A DNA stretch of 64,000 nt from Eledone cirrhosa (taxonomy: Eukaryota > Mollusca > Cephalopoda > Octopoda > Eledonidae), in NCBI GenBank assembly GCA_964016885.1, contig OZ024743.1, positions 350,666,513-350,730,512 on the forward strand. Direction: 5' to 3'. A program made the position numbers and the translations under genes. Shown here one piece after another: positions 34,051 to 45,623 of the stretch (position 1 is its first letter; the number at the start of each line of letters is the position of its first letter). The notes beneath the pieces are model-generated. The model had not been told where the DNA came from. It was given only the letters and a program-made list of their open reading frames with translations, and searched no databases.

Positions 34051-35338
34051 CAGGGTGCGGACGATATTTGTTCGAAAAAATAACACAGTAGTTTTATTTT
34101 TTAAGATATATTTATCAAACTTGGGTCAGTTTGTCTTCATGACTTGTTCTTGTGATCTCACTCGATAAACGCGCCATTGGTTTTGATGACGGCCTCAAGG
34201 CAGCCTCGGAACCGGCTACAGGCCTTCGTCACTGTCCCGCGACTTAGGCCCCTAAAGGCACTTGTGATCCTGGCCTTCAGATCATCTTTCGTATTGCAGC
34301 TAGATCTGTTGGTGTCTCGTTCCACTACGCCCCACACAAAGAAGTCGAGGGGGTTGCAGTCAGGCGAGCTGGGAAGCCAGATGTCAGGTGAAGTGTGGTC
34401 GACAAAGTTCTGACAGCCAGGCTTGGGTCTTTCGGCTGATATAGCAGGGCACTGAATCTTGCTGCCACACATACGGCCTACCTGCAGCTACCTGGTAGAT
34501 CCAGGGCTTTACTACCTCGCTCAGAACGCGGATGTAGCCATCGGTGTTCAGCTTGAGGCCCCCAGGGAAGAAGTGAGGTGGCATGACATCACCTTGACTG
34601 CTGACGACACCTAAGATCAATGTTGTTGCTGAAAACTTTGTCTGCATGACTCTGGGCATGTCTTTGGATGAGACAGCGAGCCACCTGTTGTTCTGGGAGT
34701 TGATCTTCTGGTCTTGGCAGAAGTTTTTCTCATCGGAGAAAAACCACAGCATGTCTGGCTCCAGTGGGTGTTTCAACTTGTTGATCAGCTTCTTTGCGTG
34801 CTTCAGTCGCTTTTCTTGCATCGCCTTTGACAGAAATTGTCCTTTCCTCATCTTGTATGAAACATAGCAAATGTCTTCATGTACCACCAGCCTAATGAGC
34901 TTTTCACCCACGCCTTTCTCCCTTGCAATGGCACGCATCGACTTACTAGGTTCATTGTTAATGATATCCTGAACTTCAGCGACGAACTCGGGCGTTCTGA
35001 AGGCGTCAGATCGTCGATCATGTGTTTTCCTCTCTGATGTTGCTTCTTAGTCGAATCCTGAATCTTCCAATTCCTTTTTGACCTTTTCCACCATTCTCCT
35101 GCTGACGCTGAGAAAGTCTGAAATTTCCTTATTTGTCCCCCCGGCGCGGATTCCAAGAAGAACTCCGTGTCTCTTCCCCAAATTTGGAGGTTCAAAATTA
35201 TTCATAATCAATTATTCTGAAAATAAATAATGGAAATATAGTCACTGTTTTTATGAAGACAAGAGTGACAACGGAAGTAAAAAAAATTTGCATAAAATTA
35301 GCAGTTGAAAATTGCGAACAAATATCGTCCACACCCTG
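34051..35338 (-). mobile_element. Mariner-like (Tc1/mariner) DNA transposon, dead
   Basis: The ends are inverted: CAGGGTGCGGACGATATTTG on the left and its near-complement ending CACACCCTG on the right, with about 24 bases matching and few mismatches. TA flanks both ends (34049..34050 and 35339..35340), the usual mariner target. The 1288-bp element holds one transposase gene on the minus strand. The ends are well preserved although the gene is broken. Confidence 0.9.
34158..35205 (-). pseudogene. Mariner-like transposase, one stop and one frameshift
   Basis: The start ATG at 35205 gives an N-terminal helix-turn-helix region (residues about 10..60, with ISDFLSVSRRMVEKVKKELE). An in-frame TAA lies at 35047..35049. 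The frame then runs from about 35046 to the 34420s and covers the catalytic block: WFFSDEKNF with the first Asp, and VWQQDSVPCY with the second. A frameshift between about 34384 and 34440 moves the reading to SSPDCNPLDFFVWGVVE with the third Asp. The second-to-third spacing is about 33 residues. The protein would cut and paste the element. Only two lesions suggest a fairly young death. Confidence 0.9.
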
Positions 35339-35340
35339 TA

Positions 35341-35504
35341 TATATATGTGTGTATGTGCATGTATATATATCATCATCATCATCATTTTACGTCCGCTTT
35401 TCCCTGCTTAAAATAACAGATTAAAGTCTAAGCAAAGAATTGCCTCTTTGGAATTTAGTCTTCACATTTATTATTATTACTATATATATATATATAGATA
35501 TATA
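35341..35504. repeat. TA microsatellite and SINE tail scrap
   Basis: The plus strand (ATC)n at 35371..35384 with 'ttacgtccgcttttccctgc' is a minus-strand SINE tail of about 45 bases. (TA)n tracts lie on both sides. Confidence 0.75.
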
Positions 35505-35845
35505 TAATCACCATCATCATCATTTAATGTCTATTTTCCACGTTAGCATGGGTTAGACGGGTTTGTCACATTAGAGGCAAGTTGGATTGGGTGACCATGT
35601 CATGTTCATATAGGACTGTTGCTGGCTTGTTTTCTACAGCTGGATGCCCTTCCTAATGCCAACCACATTTACAGTGTGTGCTTTTCGCTGTGTCTCCTAC
35701 ATGACCACTTTACAGTGTGGGCTGGATTTTTTGTGATCCCAACATAACTTTATAGAGTAAGTGTAGGCGGAAATGGGAGGGTGTGTGTGGGGGGTTTATA
35801 TTGGATTAAGAGGTGCCTATTGAGTGTATGTTTAAGTCCGTGTGC
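35505..35845 (-). mobile_element. RTE-like LINE 3' UTR
   Basis: On the plus strand one reads ATC units, 'ccacgttagcatgggttaga', 'ctggatgcccttcctaatgc' and 'acatttacagtgtg'. The order matches 26381..26740. No coding part remains. Confidence 0.85.
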
Positions 35846-36870
35846 AAGGGATCATTATATATATAGTATCAGCAGAAAAGCAGACAGAAAAATTTATGGG
35901 CGTCTAAAAACTAAAAAAAAAGTCCATTTCACATTGCTCTAGTGCACTTAGCTAAATAAAATCGAAGCAGTAGCTGGGGGTTATCCATGTAGGCTTGTAC
36001 TCTTAATCATTTACTGCTTTATGTAGCCAGGGGTAAACTTCTGGGATAAGCCTGTGGGCTCAAGACAGGCTTTTTTTTTTAATGAAAGCACTGTATGTAT
36101 ACTGCTAATAATTATGCCTTACATGACACCTCTTCGCCTAAATATATAAGATGTATCAGTTCATATGCCCATTCCATATTGCCTTCTTTTAGCACTATCA
36201 ACATTTATACATATAGCTACCCACACAAAAACATACACATAATTACTGACAAGTACACATAAACAATAACTAACTTGTTTGTGAATGAAGGGCCTCTGAG
36301 AGAGATTTTGCAAGGTGAAACATGACCGCTTTTAGGACAGGAGGCTCTATCAAAATTCAAGGAGCTGCGAGGTTTTTTCTAAAAGTAGAGCGTCAGATAC
36401 TTACGGGATTCTCCTTAGGTTTCCAAGCCCCGGACAGATATATACCAACTGAATTACCCTCATATAGTCCCTGTGTGTATGTATATATTAAAACCGTAGT
36501 AATGTTGTAAAGAGAATACCATTTGTTCTTGCAATGTAAAAAGTATTTATAATCACAATTGGTGTGCTATAAATTGGAAATATTGAGGATAAACAAAGAA
36601 CTGTTTACTTAATATTGACATTGTTTTGACATGAAGACAGAAACATAACACTTTCATAGAAGTCATAAAAAATGTCAACATCTTTCAGAAGTTAGTATAG
36701 TCAATGTTTTATATAAATGTATTACAAACGCATTATTAACAAATAACTTCTGATATGTCCATATTAAATATCTACCCTTCCCTCACATATTTCAAACATT
36801 GTTAAAAAAAAGAAGGGAATATCAACAATAACAACGACTGTATAAAGTGTACTAGAAGAGACATTTAGGA
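35846..36870. other. Intergenic next to DPM1, nothing recognised
   Basis: On the minus strand this is the 3' flank of DPM1. I see no canonical AATAAA on the minus strand within about 500 bases after the stop; the nearest weak signal is a TATAAA-like string near 36715. No coding frame is supported. Confidence 0.5.
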
Positions 36871-36875
36871 AGGCT

Positions 36876-38230
<1,355 letters not shown>

Positions 38231-38440
38231 AGCTACTTGATATGATGGTTAGTTGCAATATTAGCAGGCTCCCTAACAACTCTCCGGGGAAACGCCTCCA
38301 TTCTGTCCGCCGGGGCGGCTAGCACGTGGGACCCCATTTGTTCACTATACAGAGAGATGGGGAGGGCGAGAGAGATGGGGGCGAAGACGGTAGGAGTTCG
38401 GCTCTTCCGTGTTCGGACACATTGCACCTGTCAAGAGTGT
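38231..38440. other. GC-richer stretch, unclassified
   Basis: This piece is richer in GC than its surroundings ('ccgccggggcggctagcacg'). It may be the 5' UTR of the LINE that follows. The minus frame here has no motif. Confidence 0.4.
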
Positions 38441-39590
38441 ATTTTCATATTTACACAACTTTGACAATCACCTAAACCACCATCACCTCTGTAATCATAT
38501 CTTCTAGCAGGCTCTTGTCGGACGAATAAGCAACGCCAGACCAACAGCTGTAAAATACTAAGGGAGATGGAGCAATGGGTGACACCTGTAGCTCCCAAGA
38601 AAACTCTTACAACCCAGTGATGTAGCTATGACGAGGCGAGTATAGGTCGCCTCTAAAAAAGCCTAGTCTTCGCAGGTCTGAGAATGTATCATATTGGTAA
38701 CTGGCGCGAACAAGACCACCGGAATTGCAATATGGCGAGAAGTGACAAAAAGAACCATACTGTATCGTCCTTTACACGGGTTAACAAGGGATGCGTTCAG
38801 GCCTCAGGTACAGGGGCCTGTTCGAAAAATATATTGCAAACTCCATTTCATGCCTCAAAAACTGACGATTGACCTGCGACCTGTCCTGGGAGAAGTGAGA
38901 TGGACGCACAAAGATTGCGTATCCCCAGACCCCAAAGAGGGTTCGGAAGGGAGCAAACCTTGACAATTGGAACCTGGAATATCACAAACTTTATAGGTAA
39001 GGAGCAGGAACTAGTAGAGGAGGCTAGATGTTATCGGCTAGATATAGTCGGGGCTTCCTCAACAAAGATCTGTGGCTCTGGTACTGTAGATTTGGATGGT
39101 GGTTAGAAGATCCCTATTCAGGTGTGGCGCCAGAAATGACAGTACATGCGGAAGTGGTGATACTGACAAGCCCCCGACTGTGTTATGAACTGGATATCTT
39201 TATGAGGGAGGATTAGCTTTTGAAACTTAGGCTGAAAGATATATCTCTGTGGGCGGTGCAAGTTAATGCACCAAACAAAGAGTCCGAATACAGATCCTTC
39301 CTTGATGAATTCACTGCACTGTTAGGTGTGGTTACGACTGAGAGAAATATCCTAAGGGGAGACTTTAATGCACATGTTGACACTAACTACCTGACATGGA
39401 AAGGAGTGATTGGAAGGAACGGCGATTCCAATCTACATACGAATGGAGAGGCCTTATTAGACTTCTGCTCTAGCAATAGACTAATATGAACACCTTCTTT
39501 CAGCACAGAGGTATCCATAAATATACATGATATAAGGGGAATGAGGGACAGAGATCAATAATTATGATGGCGATTGAGACGTGGCATAGT
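38440..39590 (+). mobile_element. I/Nimb-like LINE, 5' part with endonuclease
   Basis: The piece includes a presumed 5' UTR or ORF1 remnant and an APE endonuclease. It ends soon after the endonuclease where RT would be expected. The family is also present at 12001..12570 (RT) and 43745..44440 (C-terminus). Confidence 0.7.
38900..39560 (+). pseudogene. AP endonuclease of I/Nimb-like LINE
   Basis: Two forward frames read LTIGTWNITNFIGKEQELVEE and LDIVGASSTK (38955..39070), then APNKESEYRSFLDEF, GDFNAHVDTNY with the catalytic Asp and Asn (39358..39390), WKGVIGRNGDSN and LLDFCSSNRLI. A frameshift near 39110 and another near 39485 break it. The glutamate normally found after the VG segment is replaced by Ser-Ser-Thr. 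It nicked target DNA for the LINE, and is dead. Confidence 0.8.
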
Positions 39591-39821
39591 TCAAACTAGA
39601 TTAATGAACGAGAATTAAGAACCGAATTATTCAATAATTAAAGTATTATTCTTTTTTTCCCTTTTACTAAATTAAGATAGTAAACCTATAATTAGTTCTG
39701 GACTAACCTTTATGTAGGTATGTAGATAGGCAGAGTAGTATTTAAATATATAAATATGTAGGTGCGTATAAGCACACACAGACATAGGTATATTTAATAA
39801 ATCAATATATATATATATATA
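39591..39821. other. AT-rich, nothing recognised
   Basis: No frame or known repeat; (TA)n lies near 39806. Confidence 0.5.
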
Positions 39822-39945
39822 TCCAAAATTAAATTAAGGGTGTCATGTCAGAGAGACATGCACCATATCCACTGTAGAATATGCTCCAAGATTCCAATGA
39901 ATAGATCTGAGCATTTTAAATCAACTAGAAATTGATTGACATATA
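39822..39945 (+). repeat. Direct repeat, left copy
   Basis: It starts 'ccaaaattaaattaagggtg', contains the small palindrome 'catgtcagagagacatg' and ends 'gagcattttaaatcaacta'. A second copy in the same orientation is at 40372..40487. Confidence 0.9.
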
Positions 39946-40371
39946 TATATATATCTAAGATAAACATATGAAACAATCATAGGGAATAATTTGTAAAAGT
40001 GTGTAAGCACACATAGCTAGGTAGGTAACCAATTAAAGTTTAACTAGAACTTAAAAAATAGATACCTTATAAATTGATTAATCTTCCTTGTATATATTTC
40101 ATTAAAGAAATATACCTCAGCGTCAATCGATCGGTAAACCACAGTAGCCAAATTTTGGATTTTCAACAAGGGAGAAGATCTAACTATCTGTATTTACACA
40201 GCAAATTCAAATCTGCGAATGACTTGTAGCACGTGTTGCATTTTTTAAAAATACACACATCGTACCAGCTTCATCCCGATGGCGTGAATAGGGTTATCGA
40301 CAACTAGATATAGATATAGCAGCCAAGTCCTTTCAACTGAGTTAGCTTTACAGTTAAGGGGCCGTGTATAT

Positions 40372-40487
40372 ATCCAAAATTAAATTAAGGGTGTCATGTC
40401 AGAGAGACATGCGCCATATCCACTGTAGAATATGCTCCTATATTTCAATGAATACATCCGAGCATTTTATATCAACTAGATATATAT
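40372..40487 (+). repeat. Direct repeat, right copy
   Basis: It is about 90 percent identical by eye to 39822..39945. The two copies enclose about 425 bases without a gene. The whole may be a small non-autonomous element with terminal repeats, of unknown class. Confidence 0.9.
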
Positions 40488-40555
40488 ATCCGTATGTGGT
40501 TGTCGATTGAGAAAAAGGAGTACTCAATATAGAAGTAGAGTTTTAATATAAATCA

Positions 40556-40556
<1 letters not shown>

Positions 40557-40654
<98 letters not shown>

Positions 40655-40661
40655 TAGACAT

Positions 40662-40721
<60 letters not shown>

Positions 40722-40722
40722 G
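40557..40722. repeat. (TG)n, (CA)n and (TA)n microsatellites
   Basis: About 48 TG units are followed by CA units and then TA units. The two long frames here are pure repeat. Confidence 0.98.
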
Positions 40723-40723
40723 T

Positions 40724-40862
40724 AGGTCCCGGGTTGAGTCGGGGATAACCACAGTAAGTAAGGTACTCAATACATGGCAGAGTAAAATTTTTTTATTTTA
40801 TAGAAGGAGCTTCTACATGACTAGTACTGTTTCATTCAGATGAAATCTTCAGGAACCATATA
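40724..40862 (-). repeat. Unclassified repeat piece with hammerhead-like core
   Basis: It lies between (TA)n tracts. On the minus strand, 40852..40819 reads CUGAAGA, a short stem-loop with UUC/GAA, GAAAC, a seven-base loop and GUC, the order of a hammerhead core. A stem I cannot be drawn. It may be a scrap of a Penelope-like terminal repeat. Confidence 0.4.
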
Positions 40863-40875
40863 TATATATATATAT

Positions 40876-41219
40876 ATAATATAAGATCAAAAGATGGTTA
40901 AAGGAGTTCTATGTATTTTATTATGCGCATTTCAAAAACAAACATCATCATGCAATAATATTTGTGTTTTCATCAGATAAAACAGGAGAACATGATATGA
41001 AGGCTAAAAAACACTTGTGGATAGTGCAGTTTTAAATCAACATATCATGATATGTTGATTTAAAACTGCACTATCCACAAGTGTTTTTTAGCCTTCATAT
41101 CATGTTCTCCTGTTTTATCTGATGAAAACACAAATATTATTGCATGATGATGTTTGTTTTTGAAATGCGCATAATAAAATACATGGAACTCCTTTAACCA
41201 TCTTTTGATCTTATATTAT
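40876..41219. repeat. 344-bp near-perfect palindrome without spacer
   Basis: The two 172-bp arms meet at the centre 'atcatgat' near 41047. Starting 'ataatataagatcaaaagat' and ending with its reverse complement, they differ by only about one base (near 40909 and 41186). It encodes nothing. It could be a foldback element, a DNA-repair inverted duplication or an assembly artefact. Confidence 0.95.
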
Positions 41220-41302
41220 GTATACTCCAGTCCTACAAACTGTAGAGTGCTTCTTATCCGATATCTGCATTGCTTTATTGTACTACAATAAAACTCACCT
41301 CC

Positions 41303-41413
<111 letters not shown>

Positions 41414-42358
41414 ACAACGAAAGAACTGTTTAGTTAAGCCGATTTGTCAATACGGATTTATTACATTTGGTTAAGATTGTAGTTTGAATAAAATCAGTGA
41501 GGGAGAGACGTTGATAGCTAGATAGATAGCGACACTATCTGAGAGTATCCTATCAAGGTTAACTCCCTTGAACATGGGAAATAACCGTTGATTCGGAAAA
41601 GCGCAATTAGAAAAATATATACCACAGAACGGTGGATGTATGCGTGTAGCCATAAGGTTAGCTATAGTTGAGTAAACTTATTAAATGTATTCCAGTCATA
41701 ATCATGTTCTATAAAATGTACAAAAAAAAAAAAGAAAGCAGCGTTAGAAAGGACTATAAATGTTATAAGTAAGAAGAAAAGGAGGGAAAGAGCAAGGGTT
41801 ATTAGGAAATGAAAGAAAAAAGGGGGAGGGGAGAGTGTGACAGACTCTAAACTTAGGTCGGAGTGGTGTTTCGGCTGCACCCCGCAGACAAAATTGCAAA
41901 GGCATTTCCGCGGGCAATGGCCAGCGACACCTGCATCAACAGCTACACCACCCCGCGGGATCTTTCTTCAGGCGGTCCGCTTCATTCCGATTTTATAGAG
42001 AAGGTCAGCTGTTCTTTTGGGGATATCCAGAACTTCTTTGTACTATGTCCATCCCATCTTAAAGATTGCAGTTGTAAGTTTAGGGAGATTGGGTTGTTAT
42101 TTCTAGCATCCTTCCATCGTATGTGGACGTGTCTGTATGTTCTTGAAATAGTATTTATGTAGGGATGGTTGGGGGAATGTGAGCCTATAAATGTGTATGG
42201 ATTTGTATATAAGTATATATATGCGTATGAGTAGATGTATACATGCATGTGTTTTACTGTGTATGTGTATGAGTGCCTATGTATCTATTGCATATGTATT
42301 GTCTTTGTATGTGGGATATTATGCGTAATATTTAGTGCATCTAATTTCTGTCATTATT
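41414..42358. other. Unclassified, no supported gene
   Basis: The 99-codon forward frame at 41863..42162 has no motif I know and may belong to an unrecognised repeat. (TATG)n-like runs lie near 42200..42300. Confidence 0.45.
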
Positions 42359-42550
42359 CGGTGGATTGGCAGTATCGGTAGAGGGTCGGACGCCATGCTT
42401 TGCAGCAAAGAGTTACGGCTCTTTATGGTCTGAGTTCAAATCCCGCCGAGGTTAACTTTGCCTTTCATCCTTACGGAGTCGATAAAATAAAGTACCAGTA
42501 ATGCACTGGGGTAGTTGCTGGCCTTGTGCCAAACGTAGAAACAATTATTT
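42359..42550 (+). mobile_element. Type I SINE, full copy (cluster copy 1)
   Basis: The complete head 'ggtggattggcagtatcgg', B-box-like 'gagttcaaatcccgccgagg', the 'aaataaagtaccagtaatgc' body and the tail 'cgtagaaacaattatt' are present. The next SINE starts directly in its tail. Confidence 0.95.
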
Positions 42551-42706
42551 TGGCAGTGTCGGTAGAGTGATGGTCCTTTACATTCTGAGTTCTAATCTCG
42601 TCGAGGTTAACTTTGCCTTTCATCCTTACGGGGTCGATAAAATAAAGTACCAGTAATGCACTGGGGTAATTGCTAGCCTTGTGCCAAAAGTAGAAACGAT
42701 TATTTT
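42551..42706 (+). mobile_element. Type I SINE (cluster copy 2)
   Basis: The head begins at 'tggcagtgtcgg', missing the first bases, and part of the inside is deleted ('gtagagtgatggtccttt'). Its tail 'gtagaaacgattatttt' runs straight into copy 3. Confidence 0.95.
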
Positions 42707-42912
42707 GGCAGTGTCGGCAGAGAGTCGGACACCATGCTTAGCAGCATAGAGTTACGGCCCTTTACGATCTCAGTTCAAATCCCGTCGGGGTTAACTTTTC
42801 CTTTCATCTTTAAGGGGTCGATAAAATAAAGTACCAGGCAGACACTGGGGTCGATTTAATCGACTTTCCCCTCCCTCAAAATTGCTGGCCTTCTGCCTAT
42901 ATAAGAAACCAT
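42707..42912 (+). mobile_element. Type I SINE variant (cluster copy 3)
   Basis: The first two thirds are typical. The 3' part is a different variant: 'caggcagacactggggtcga', 'ttaatcgactttcccctccc', then 'ctggccttctgcctata'. Confidence 0.9.
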
Positions 42913-43000
42913 TTAGGGGGTCGATAAAATAAAGTACCAGTAATGCACTGGGTAATTTTCTGGCCTTGTGCCTAAAGTAGAAACAATTATTTTCTCTAGG
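42913..43000 (+). mobile_element. Type I SINE, 3' half (cluster copy 4)
   Basis: It starts within the body at 'ggggtcgataaaataaagt' and ends with 'gtagaaacaattattttctc'. Confidence 0.9.
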
Positions 43001-43184
43001 GCGGTGGATTGGCAGTATCGGTAAAGGGTCGAACGCCATGCTTTCCCTTTACGATCTGAGTTCAAATCCCGCCGAGATTGACTTTGCCTTTCCTCCTTAC
43101 GAGGTCGATAAAATAAAGTACCAGTAATGCACTGGGTAATTGCTGGCCTTGTGCCTAAAGTAGAAACAATTTTTTTCTCTAGGG
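43001..43184 (+). mobile_element. Type I SINE (cluster copy 5) with target duplication
   Basis: It has a complete head and tail. Both sides carry 'ttttctctaggg', which fits a target site duplication of about 12 bases. It has a small deletion after 'cgccatgcttt'. Confidence 0.95.
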
Positions 43185-43658
43185 AGAGAGTGTGTGTGTG
43201 CATGGGCCACGAATTAATTTTATTTTTTTGCAAGTGATTCTGAGAGATATTTGTAGTATATTTCGGGGCTTCTATTTCTAGCAGGTTGAGTAACAAATAA
43301 CGACTCCAGTAGCTGCCGGTCCCCCCTCCCCCTCTCTCTCTCCCTCTCTCTCTCTCTCTGTTGTGTGTGTGAATGCGTTCGTGCGTGGATGTGGTGTGGT
43401 CAAATGGCGAAGGAGTTCGCTTTGCAAATAATTAGGTCGTTGGCTCGGTCCTATTGCGTGGGAATTTAGACACATGGCATTTAGGAACCAAGTATTATCA
43501 GTGAACCAAGCTATGTGAAGCATAGTGTTGGTTGCCTTATTGATGACGTCCGACTGGAAGAGAATGAAATACGCTAGGTTACCAGTTACAGAGTGGCATG
43601 AAGACCTGTTTTGAGGCCGCCCTACGTTACTCCACCTTATGATGAGATGGAGTCGATT

Positions 43659-43741
<83 letters not shown>

Positions 43742-43744
43742 ATA
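43185..43744. other. No gene; (CT)n and (AC)n tracts
   Basis: (CT)n lies at 43327..43360 and about 35 AC units at 43662..43732. The 161-codon minus frame 43278..43763 is made of the AC repeat plus unrecognised sequence and is not called. Confidence 0.6.
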
Positions 43745-44440
43745 CATGTGAATGAAGTTCCACTGAAATAGGTGGAGAAGTTAATGTATCTCTGGGCCGT
43801 GTTCATGAGGCAGGAGGCTGAATTAAGTGCAGGAATTGCAGGAGCTGTTGCAGTAATGCGCCAGCTTCAGCATTCAGTAATCTGAAGAAAAGAGGTAGGT
43901 ATAAAAGGCAAACTCGCTATCTCCAATTCAATATTCGTACCAACCCATACCCATAGTCATGAATCTTAGGTAATGACCGAAAAAATACGATCACGCATAG
44001 AAGCGACCGAAATGGGGTTACTCCGAAGGGCCTCTAGAGTAACGTTACTCGGTAGAGTGCGTAGCTCGGAGATCAGAGAGTCACTCCAGATAGAGCCGCT
44101 ACTTTACGAATTGAGAGATCACAGCTCCGATACTATCGGCATGTGGCTAGAATGTCACAGAAAAGAACCGTGGAGAGATTTTCCGGGCAAATCCAGCCGG
44201 CAGTATACCCAGGGGTAGACCCCGAGCAAGATGGTTGGATAACATCCATGGGCTTGGCTGATCTCGCTTGGGGATCTAGCCGGAACAGTTGGAGATGGTT
44301 GCTTCTGAGAGGACCCGCTTGAAGGAGGGGTAGATTGTTTCTCCTAAAGATAGCGGGCTCAATAAATGTCTCCCTTACTGCAGTTTCACGATCTAAAGAA
44401 CAGAATTGACTATCCCGATTAATTAATTAATTAATTAAGA
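43745..44440 (+). mobile_element. I/Nimb-like LINE, 3' end
   Basis: Forward frames hold EKLMYLWAVF, then a stretch matching the end of RT and the C-terminal region: MTEKIRSRIEATEMGLLRRASRV, LLGRVRSSEIRESLQIEPLL and a frame-shifted RSQLRYYRHVARMSQ. A 3' UTR follows to a (ATTA)n end at 44419..44440. Several frameshifts make it dead. Confidence 0.75.
43973..44218 (+). pseudogene. C-terminal piece of I/Nimb-like LINE protein
   Basis: The 81-codon frame covers the RLDRV/SSEIRESL block of the family. A frameshift near 44110 sends the arginine-rich end (HVARMSQ) into another frame. It is the counterpart of the endonuclease piece at 38900..39560. Confidence 0.75.
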
Positions 44441-44698
44441 TAGATCAATTCGTCAGAACTCGCAAATCATCAGAGAGGTTTCTGTTTATTATTATAAGAA
44501 AAAAACATATATTTACCTGTCGCTGAACATTATGTATGCACAAAAGATCTAAAACATTATGATACTAGACATCCGGTGATGTCGTCAGATAAAGATTTAG
44601 TAATCAACTTCTGGGCAACGGCAAAATATAAACAGAGAATTGATATGAAAGTTGTCCGTCAATCGATGCGAACGACAGACAGTCCCCATATATATATA
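44441..44698. other. Unclassified, possibly part of the Penelope-like element
   Basis: Short forward frames show no motif before the inverted arm starts at about 44699. Confidence 0.4.
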
Positions 44699-44908
44699 AG
44701 TAGAAACACAACAGTTAGTTCACCATACCGAGAACAATTGTTTGACCTTAGCGGATCTTCAGCTCGGAATGGTCATGGTTAAATGGAACAGGAAGAACAA
44801 CCGTATGAACGCGCATGCGCAGAAACGGTCACTTCACCCAAGCGATGCAAAGCCACGGGTGAAAGGTGTAAGGGAGATAACTGCGAAATTCCGGAAAAGA
44901 TGTTCGAG
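44699..44908 (+). repeat. Inverted arm (pLTR-like), left
   Basis: It starts 'aagtagaaacacaacagtta' and ends 'aagatgttcgag'. Its reverse complement recurs at 45624..45834. It overlaps the beginning of the coding remnant. Confidence 0.9.
44722..44773 (-). ncRNA. Hammerhead-ribozyme-like motif, left arm
   Basis: On the minus strand a type I arrangement can be drawn. Stem I pairs CCGAG with CUCGG and, beyond a U-U mismatch, five more bases (ACCAU with AUGGU). The core CUGAAGA is present. Stem II is weak (CC with GG). A C-AAUU-G minimal stem III precedes the cleavage triplet GUU. The second core strand reads CAAA where GAAA is expected, so it is probably inactive. Confidence 0.5.
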
Positions 44909-45593
44909 TACCCACATACCCATAGAAATCGTCACAATAGACAAACAATCTGGTTCTCTCCTCCCTTCTCACTCAACGTTAAAACTAATGTAGGAAAATA
45001 TTTTTTAGCCCTCTTAGATAGACACTTTCTCATAGGTCACAAATACCACTCCATCTTTAGCAGGCACAGAGTAAAACTAGGGTACTCCTGCGCTAAGAAT
45101 ATGAAAGCCCACACCATCAAAAGTCCTAAGAGCGGCATCCCACCAGGATGCTCTTGCTGAAAGCCTGAATCTTGTCCACTTCAACAGCAATGCAACACAC
45201 CCGCTTTAGTTTATGAAGCTGTGGTCACTTCCAACCGACCAAATCAACCACAGGAGGTCAAATGTGGGTATGGCGGAGGGCCGATTTAAGGAACGCTTCC
45301 TGAACCGTCAGCCGACCTTTAGGTACCCAGACAAACGATCATCCACGAAACTCGCAAGCCACGTATGGTCCCTCAAGGACTCAGGTATAGACTACTCCAT
45401 TCAATGGAAAGCCATCACTAAGTCCAAGCCATACGCAAAGGGCAATCCGTCTTGTGGTCTGTGTATTGAAGAAAGGATAAATATTCTAAGGAGATTACGC
45501 AATAGCGATTGCCTAAATTCAAGAAATGAAATCTTCTCACGTTGTCCACATGTCTGGAAACACCTCTTGCATAACTACAAAGCTCCGGATTGA
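44783..45593 (+). pseudogene. Penelope-like element C-terminus (GIY-YIG endonuclease)
   Basis: The first frame (to 45160) reads WFSPPFSLNVKTNVGKYFLALLDRHF and LGYSCAKNMKAHTIKS, then GCSC and a stop, then KPESCPLQQQC. This is the Cys-rich linker seen before the nuclease in Penelope-like proteins, with TGA in place of an Arg-type codon. The next frame (45213..45593) reads VGMAEGRFKERFLNRQPTF, LASHVWSLKDSGIDYSIQW and CGLCIEERINILRR, which match the GIY-YIG domain (the YIG is reduced to VG) and its C-terminal C-x2-C-x-E end. One stop and one frameshift near 45260 break it. Confidence 0.8.
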
Positions 45594-45623
45594 ATAATAA
45601 CAACATTCTAATTTTCTGATCAA

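Noticed and set aside
41100..41180. Hammerhead in the arms of the 344-bp palindrome
   Set aside because: CUGAUGA and GAAA both occur, but the intervening stem is poor and no cleavage triplet follows.
41863..42162. 99-codon plus-strand frame as a gene
   Set aside because: No motif, no context and no second copy in the window. It may be part of an unknown repeat.
42359..43184. CRISPR-like array of regular repeats
   Set aside because: The repeated units are SINEs of about 180 bases with B boxes, not short repeats with spacers.
43278..43763. 161-codon minus-strand frame with (CV)n
   Set aside because: Much of it is the AC microsatellite. The rest shows no motif.
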